DNA of 9,760 nt from Lachnospiraceae bacterium UBA7598 (GTDB lineage: Bacteria > Bacillota > Clostridia > Lachnospirales > Lachnospiraceae): contig DLQV01000157.1 in the NCBI GenBank assembly GCA_002474415.1, positions 1 through 9,760 of the forward strand. Direction: 5' to 3'. Below the pieces are notes generated by a model that was not told the DNA's origin, searched no databases, and saw only the letters and a list, made by a program, of their open reading frames with translations. The position numbers and the translations under genes were made by a program. Below are positions 5,783-9,760 of the stretch, piece by piece. Position 1 is the stretch's first letter. Each line of letters starts with the position of its first letter.

Positions 5783-6901
5783 TTACATCTCCTCCTCTGT
5801 TTGAACTTCTTCGTTAATGTACAGCTGACGCTCTTTCAGATATTGAATCAACTCTGGTTCTGTGATGTCAGCCACAAAGTCAGACCACGATAACTTTGCA
5901 ATGCTGTCATCGGTGTTGTACATGGCGGCATCACAGATTCGATTGACCAGCTGAATGGTTGCAATGAACGTGTTGTACTTGAGTGTTCCTCTGAAAAGTC
6001 TGAATTCCACGGTGTGATAATTGCAGAGATTCACAGCAGCATAACGACCATTTCCACCCTTTTTCGCCTTGTCCATGATAGCCTTTGGGGTATGTTCATA
6101 GCCATATCTCGCCGCCCAGCGGTTCATGGTGTATTCCGAACGGCGGCTGAACTTCAAAAGCTCATTCCAGTGATGCTCCACGAAATACAGGATTCTGGAG
6201 ATCACCTCGTCCTGTTCTTCCTGACTATCGGAAAAAGCGTTTCGGTTCACATGAAGATGCAGACCGCAGGTTGAAGTCTGGTGCGAGCGGTAGCCTTGAT
6301 GGACTGCACGGTGCATGATATCTTCCCATGGAAAACTGTTGATGTGGTAGTCCATGGTACAGGGGTGTGAAACCAGCTCCATGCCATCTTCTAATGATCC
6401 ATCTGTTTTGATGTAAAGCAAGTCAGCTTGAGCATTTGCAATGTCCAGTAGTTCTTCTGCAAAGTCATCATCTCTGCCTGCTCCGTCAATTTCCAGTTCA
6501 ATGCCGAAATAGCGGTTGCCCTCGCCGTAGAAAATGGGATTCGGCTTGTAGCCGTACTCGTGAATCAGGCTGCTCTCTTCTCGCTCGTCCTCGTAGCAGT
6601 CACGGCAGTATGTCTCACCGTCCAGATAGTAAGCATCATCCTCGTGCAAAAGAGCATCACAACAGCTGCATCTGGTGTAGTTGTGATGGTAACAATGGCT
6701 GCACAGCGTGATGTCGTTATCACCATAGACATCCTCATCCCAGATGCGTTCCCCACAGCATTCACAGGTGGTGGTGTGGTTTTCCAGGCAGTCGGAACAA
6801 ATGATCTGACCATTCCATTCCGTATAGTCGTCATCATCAATAAGGCATCCGCAGCACTCGCAATACAAGGTTTCTTCGGTTGTTTTTACTTCTTCGCTCA
6901 T
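5783..6901 (-). CDS. Amidoligase (glutamine-synthetase-like fold) with three N-terminal zinc knuckles
   Basis: I start this at the second ATG (6901, MSEEVKTTEE), because the first in-frame ATG at 6916 is itself part of the GGAGG ribosome binding site lying 7 bases upstream; that gives 372 residues. Residues about 14-102 hold three tandem Cys4 zinc units: C14/C17-C35/C38, C46/C49-C67/C70 and C78/C81-C99/C102. The amidoligase domain (about 130-330) shows FGIELEID (E135, E137), KTDGSL...ELVSHP (D167, E175), CGLHLHV (H215, H217) and VEFRLFRGTL (E299, R301, R304). These fit the Amidoligase_2 family, thought to form amide bonds between carboxylates and amines using ATP. The substrate is unknown. 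It is sandwiched between DUF960 and a class II amidotransferase, a pairing known from family surveys of such amidoligases. Confidence 0.88.
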   Translation of the reverse strand: MSEEVKTTEETLYCECCGCLIDDDDYTEWNGQIICSDCLENHTTTCECCGERIWDEDVYGDNDITLCSHCYHHNYTRCSCCDALLHEDDAYYLDGETYCRDCYEDEREESSLIHEYGYKPNPIFYGEGNRYFGIELEIDGAGRDDDFAEELLDIANAQADLLYIKTDGSLEDGMELVSHPCTMDYHINSFPWEDIMHRAVHQGYRSHQTSTCGLHLHVNRNAFSDSQEEQDEVISRILYFVEHHWNELLKFSRRSEYTMNRWAARYGYEHTPKAIMDKAKKGGNGRYAAVNLCNYHTVEFRLFRGTLKYNTFIATIQLVNRICDAAMYNTDDSIAKLSWSDFVADITEPELIQYLKERQLYINEEVQTEEEM

Positions 6902-6928
6902 TTGTTTTTCCTCCATAAAATGAAAATT

Positions 6929-6954
6929 GCCCTACCGATGTTCTTCGGTAGGGC
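6929..6954 (-). promoter_or_regulatory. Strong hairpin between the DUF960 and amidoligase genes
   Basis: A perfect 10-bp stem, GCCCTACCGA (6929-6938) with TCGGTAGGGC (6945-6954), has a 6-base loop. On the minus strand it starts 13 bases after the DUF960 stop and is followed by a broken T-tract (AATTTTCATTTT) running into the amidoligase RBS. It could act as a leaky terminator, a processing site or an RNA-stability block that sets different levels for the two genes. Confidence 0.7.
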
Positions 6955-6966
6955 TTTGTGTTTGGG

Positions 6967-7251
6967 TCAATATTCTTCTGCTAAGAGCATGGTCGAGTGG
7001 TCGGTGTCGTCAATGACATAGACCTTTGCAGTAATGGGTTTCTCTGTAGAAATTTGAAATTCCTTACTGTACTCTGGTTGTTCGGAAAAGTGGTGGATGT
7101 GCTGTTTTCCGTTGGATACATCAAGCTTGAATATCTGGAAATAATCTCGTTCCTCTGGTAACTGGTCGATGCAGTGCCACAGAAACAGTTGCAGCTCCAT
7201 CGGAATTTCTGCCTGTACGCCTCTGGTCAAAAAGCGCTTGTTCTGGAACAT
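6967..7251 (-). CDS. DUF960-family protein
   Basis: A complete 94-residue protein, MFQNKRFLTRGVQAEIPMEL to VYVIDDTDHSTMLLAEEY. The start (F.N.RF.TRGV..EIP.ELQ..LW) and the end (VIDD.D.STMLLAEEY) are characteristic of DUF960, a family of unknown function common on Firmicute phages and conjugative elements. No catalytic motif or membrane segment is visible; predicted mostly beta with one helix. AAAGGAGGT lies 7 bases before ATG. It is the first gene of the minus-strand operon, with the amidoligase 65 bases downstream across a hairpin. A role as partner or substrate carrier of the amidoligase is only inference from the neighbourhood. Confidence 0.82.
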   Translation of the reverse strand: MFQNKRFLTRGVQAEIPMELQLFLWHCIDQLPEERDYFQIFKLDVSNGKQHIHHFSEQPEYSKEFQISTEKPITAKVYVIDDTDHSTMLLAEEY

Positions 7252-7291
7252 TCAGATACCTCCTTTCGCTAATTTGTTATGTTCCTATGTT

Positions 7292-7310
7292 CCGCCCGAA
7301 GGCGGTTTTT
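7292..7310 (+). terminator. Small terminator-like hairpin in the divergent region
   Basis: CCGCC (7292-7296), tetraloop CGAA and GGCGG (7301-7305) are followed by five T residues, giving a plus-strand intrinsic terminator. It points toward DUF960 from the other side, and no plus-strand gene ends here. On the minus strand it is a 5'-leader hairpin of the DUF960 mRNA, about 40 bases before its start. It may block antisense transcription coming from the opposite strand. Confidence 0.55.
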
Positions 7311-7323
7311 CTATGCAGTCGAC

Positions 7324-7378
7324 ATGATCGTATCATCAGTACCTGGCACAGATTCACTGTAATGATATACAATTGTAT
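7324..7378. promoter_or_regulatory. Two palindromes upstream of the DUF960 operon, possible operators
   Basis: ATGATCGTATCAT (7324-7336, arms ATGAT/ATCAT) and the perfect 12-bp palindrome ATACAATTGTAT (7367-7378) lie 73-127 bases before the DUF960 start. They are good candidates for dimeric regulator binding, perhaps by the element's own HTH protein. I could not find a convincing promoter for DUF960 around them. Confidence 0.35.
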
Positions 7379-7449
7379 CCGTTGACTTTTTCAGTGGATT
7401 ACAGAGATTTTGCAATGTTTCAGTTTACGAACTGTGGTATGTTTCGGAC

Positions 7450-7481
7450 AAAAAAATTCCCCTGTACGCTGTTGTACAGGG
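7450..7481 (-). terminator. Intrinsic terminator at the end of the structured RNA element
   Basis: CCCTGTAC and GTACAGGG form a perfect 8-bp stem with a 6-base loop; GAATTTTTTT follows on the minus strand. No protein gene on the minus strand ends just before it, so it probably terminates an RNA, and it insulates the DUF960 operon from transcription entering from the right. Confidence 0.75.
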
Positions 7482-7572
7482 TGTCGCAGAGGGTATGAGG
7501 GCTGACACGAGGAGCGGAAGGACAAAGGCAATTGCAGCGTTCCTTTGCCCTTCTGCTGAACCTAAGCCCTCA
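7450..7572 (-). ncRNA. Compact structured RNA-like element with pseudoknot-type pairing and terminator
   Basis: On the minus strand four pairings account for most of 120 bases: TGAGGGCT (7496-7503) with AGCCCTCA (7565-7572); a 16-position stem of 7513-7528 with 7542-7557 (14 Watson-Crick pairs, one G-T, one mismatch); GTGTC (7481-7485) with GACAC (7504-7508); and CCCTGTAC (7460-7467) with GTACAGGG (7474-7481), followed by seven T residues. The first and third pairings interlock as a pseudoknot. The T-tract after the last stem makes the minus strand the likely transcript, ending near 7450. A promoter was not clearly found. No known family was recognised; an antisense, copy-control or element-encoded RNA are all possible. 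Confidence 0.55.
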
Positions 7573-8088
7573 CTTAATGGAAGTCTCCTCTCTCAGATTC
7601 AGCTTGCTTCTTCTTTATAATACATCGTCTTTTTAGGTAGTGATCATTCGGTTTTGGTAGTATGTTGATGCGAAAGTGTATGGTATGTTTTTGTGTGAAA
7701 GAAAACCGATCGTGTGGCGGATTTTCTTTGAAATATCCGCAAAAACCATTGACAGCATACCCTATAGAAATTATGTATACTGCTATTATCCATATGTTTG
7801 CTTGAAAGTTGAAAATCATCCGGCACTGCTGACCGTTTCTTCCATGGTGTTTTTGTCTCCCCGGTCGACAAACACCACAGAAGAACAACCAGACGGGAAA
7901 AATGTACAACTCCCTTATTTATATAAGGGAAGTGTGCAAAAATCCCGTTCTTTCTGGCGTTTTGGTCTGTGCGTGACGGAGCACAGCGACGACGGCACGC
8001 ATGGACGGAATTTTCAGCACCGCCGATTTTCAAAACAAAACAGACAGAACTATCTGGTAAAAGATAATGCACGAAGGGAGAAGATAAT
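7573..8088. other. Long divergent control region before the helicase gene
   Basis: I see no convincing gene in these 516 bases. A plus-strand open frame (7676-8092) ends overlapping the helicase GTG by four bases, but it has no clear start signal and an atypical composition. Visible signals are a hairpin GCGGAT/ATCCGC at 7717-7740, TTGACA at 7749-7754 with weak TATGTA 17 bases on (7772-7777), a pair of arms GGTGTTTTTGTC (7846-7857) and GACAAACACC (7867-7876), and TCCCTTAT/ATAAGGGA with a 4-base centre at 7911-7930. The last two resemble operators. The region probably controls the helicase gene and could include a replication origin, though no iteron set was seen. Confidence 0.4.
7749..7777 (+). 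promoter_or_regulatory. Candidate promoter toward the helicase gene
   Basis: A perfect TTGACA (7749-7754) is followed after 17 bases by TATGTA (7772-7777), and a better TATACT at 7776-7781 would need a long 21-base spacer. It would give a 5' leader of about 300 bases containing the two inverted repeats at 7846-7876 and 7911-7930. Confidence 0.35.
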
Positions 8089-9760
8089 GTGAAATACGTC
8101 ATTGCACTCAAACATTTTCAAACAAATCCTCACGGAGACCATATGCTGAACCTTGCCTATCACTACGGAATCCTATACCAGGAACAACACGGCGATATGC
8201 TGTTCTTTTTCCGGGAGGAGCTTGCCGACAAACGAACTGCACGATTTTTTGGTGACTTGCTCTGTGCGATTTTTCAAACGCAGTATGCAGACCGAACCTA
8301 TGCCTATCCCACCAAATTTGAACCACGCTTTCAGATCAGCATCTACAATGTTTTATTTGCCTTTTTAAGCTATGTGAGGGGCTTGACCGATGCCAAGCAC
8401 TACAAGGAAGTGCTGCGAAAAGAATTTGCAAAAGAAAAGACAGAGGTCGCAGACACGCTCCCCATCATCTACCTGCTGAAAGACAACACCTATTCCGTCA
8501 CGCCTCTGGATGCCTGCACCTATGGATACGAGACAAAAATGGTCATGGCGAAATGGAAGCTCAACGGCAAGACACAAGCCATACAAGGTGTCCGGAACAA
8601 GCAGCGAAGAGCGGTCTACCGCAATTTCAGCTGGGAAAATCTCTACGACCGCTGTCCGCTCTACTGGGATTTCACCGAGGGCAGAATCGAAAACACCCAG
8701 GACATCTACTTTCTGGCAAGAGGCATGTGCGGTGCAGAAAAGGGAAAGCAAAAGTTTCTGGAGATCATGCACTCGGAAAAGAACGCCAGGCAGCACTACC
8801 ATAATATCAACTGGAAGGAAATTCTGACGGCGATCATCAAAGACAATCTGCCTGTGCCGTCCTGTGAGAACTGCGATTATTGTGACCGATGCAGCCATTC
8901 TGAAAATATGCTCTCCACGGCAAAACCGACCCGACGTGAAGTGCGCATTTTGAAAAAGGAGCGCTATGTGGACTTGGAAACGGCTTATCAAGACCTGCAA
9001 AACGCCTTTCAAACGGCAATGGCATCTGCGGAAAAAAAGCTTTACCTCATCAAAGGGCAGACCGCATTGGGCAAGACCAGCACCTATCTCAACTACATGA
9101 AAGACAGCGTGCGCCCTGTTGTGATTGCTGCGCCGACTCACGAACTGAAACGGCAGATATTCTATGATGCGAACTTACATGGAATCGAAGCTATCTGTGC
9201 CACGCCGGATATTGCTACATACGGGATATCAGAGGAAGTGATCGAGGAGATGCAGGATTTTTACGACATCGGAGCAGGTGCATATGCTCTGCGGTTTCTG
9301 GCGGAAACGCTACAGCATATGGGAAAAGATAACCCGGATCATGAGAAAATCTCCCGGTTTTTGAAGGACTGCAAAAGCACTGCCAGATTCCAGGGACATA
9401 TCATCACCACCCATGCCAAGCTGCTGCATCTGCCAAAGGAGGTGTTTCAGAGCCATGATGTGATTCTGGACGAGGACATTTTCCGGACGATTTTTCGCAC
9501 GGAGTCCGTTTCGATGCAGACGCTAAAAAAGATGGCAGGCAGTCGGTATCTTCCGGACTCTGTAAAAAGCCGCCTGAACGGAATCTGCCTGAAACGGGGA
9601 TATCATCATATGGACGAGTTTGCGGTGGAACTGGATGCCAAACAGCTGCAGAAGATACGCCATTTTGGGGTGAACTTATACGGTCTGCTGCGTGCAGAGT
9701 ACATCCATGCGGACAGAGAACGGGTAACTTTTCTAATCGAAGAACCGCTGCCGGACTGCA
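8089..9760 (+). CDS. Large helicase/primase-like P-loop ATPase, 3' end beyond window
   Basis: Starts at GTG 8089 (MKYVIALKHFQTNPHGD), 8 bases after GGGAG; an in-frame stop at 8065-8067 excludes an earlier start nearby. 557 residues are in the window. Residues 1-250 are an unrecognised N-terminal domain. CENCDYCDRCSH (C259, C262, C265, C268) is a compact zinc cluster. GQTALGKTSTY (323-333, K329) is Walker A, preceded by a beta strand, and IAAPTHELKRQ resembles helicase motif Ia. VILDED (D461, E462, D463) is the DExD/Walker B motif. This order fits a superfamily 2-like helicase fused to a primase-type front end, as found in replication modules of integrative elements and plasmids. A role in element replication is inferred from position. 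Confidence 0.78.
   Translation, partial: MKYVIALKHFQTNPHGDHMLNLAYHYGILYQEQHGDMLFFFREELADKRTARFFGDLLCAIFQTQYADRTYAYPTKFEPRFQISIYNVLFAFLSYVRGLTDAKHYKEVLRKEFAKEKTEVADTLPIIYLLKDNTYSVTPLDACTYGYETKMVMAKWKLNGKTQAIQGVRNKQRRAVYRNFSWENLYDRCPLYWDFTEGRIENTQDIYFLARGMCGAEKGKQKFLEIMHSEKNARQHYHNINWKEILTAIIKDNLPVPSCENCDYCDRCSHSENMLSTAKPTRREVRILKKERYVDLETAYQDLQNAFQTAMASAEKKLYLIKGQTALGKTSTYLNYMKDSVRPVVIAAPTHELKRQIFYDANLHGIEAICATPDIATYGISEEVIEEMQDFYDIGAGAYALRFLAETLQHMGKDNPDHEKISRFLKDCKSTARFQGHIITTHAKLLHLPKEVFQSHDVILDEDIFRTIFRTESVSMQTLKKMAGSRYLPDSVKSRLNGICLKRGYHHMDEFAVELDAKQLQKIRHFGVNLYGLLRAEYIHADRERVTFLIEEPLPDC

Noticed and set aside
7495..7620. 41-codon plus-strand frame across the structured RNA element
   Set aside because: No RBS, and the sequence is explained better by the base-paired arms.
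7252..8088. CRISPR array or iterons in the long intergenic region
   Set aside because: Only isolated palindromes occur; no regularly spaced identical repeats were seen.
7676..8092. 138-codon plus-strand open frame ending in a four-base overlap with the helicase start
   Set aside because: No ribosome binding site at any ATG, atypical residue composition, and inverted repeats run through it; the overlap may be chance. Kept only as a note in the intergenic entry.

Overview
The window looks like accessory DNA from a low-to-moderate-GC Firmicute, most likely a Clostridia member of the Ruminococcaceae/Lachnospiraceae type. Supporting signs are strong GGAGG ribosome binding sites, T-rich intrinsic terminators, a membrane HD-GYP/GGDEF pair, and cargo typical of Clostridial integrative elements. 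This placement is inferred from gene content; no rRNA or tRNA gene was seen.

Left part (1-2000, minus strand): a two-gene c-di-GMP operon read from a clear promoter at 1977-2005. A membrane-anchored HD-GYP phosphodiesterase overlaps by 13 bases a membrane-anchored GGDEF diguanylate cyclase, which the left edge cuts. Both proteins begin with a similar short motif, so they look like sister genes with opposite activities.

Middle (2000-3270): a gene-poor, scarred stretch. It holds a possible small RNA with its own promoter and terminator hairpin, and a broken toxin gene whose remaining frame overlaps an intact HigA-like antitoxin (ATGA overlap). A diverged 32-base direct repeat flanks this toxin-antitoxin remnant. 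To its right is a promoter bracketed by an inverted repeat, leading with a good RBS into a short, apparently frameshifted reading frame. This may be the chromosomal side of an integration junction.

Right part (3205-9760): one end of an integrative element. On the minus strand are a tyrosine recombinase and, just upstream of it, a small helix-turn-helix protein; a separate minus-strand operon encodes DUF960, then an amidoligase of the glutamine-synthetase-like fold with three N-terminal zinc knuckles, then a class II glutamine amidotransferase. Amidoligase and amidotransferase are one nucleotide apart and translationally coupled. By family knowledge the pair would join or amidate a peptide-like substrate using ammonia from glutamine, but the substrate is unknown. 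An 840-base divergent control region follows. It contains several palindromes and a compact minus-strand RNA-like element with a 16-bp stem, a pseudoknot-type arrangement and a terminator. On the plus strand a large helicase/primase-like ATPase with a Cys4 zinc cluster starts at 8089 and runs off the right edge.

The most interesting parts are the DUF960-amidoligase-amidotransferase operon and the structured RNA-like element beside it.
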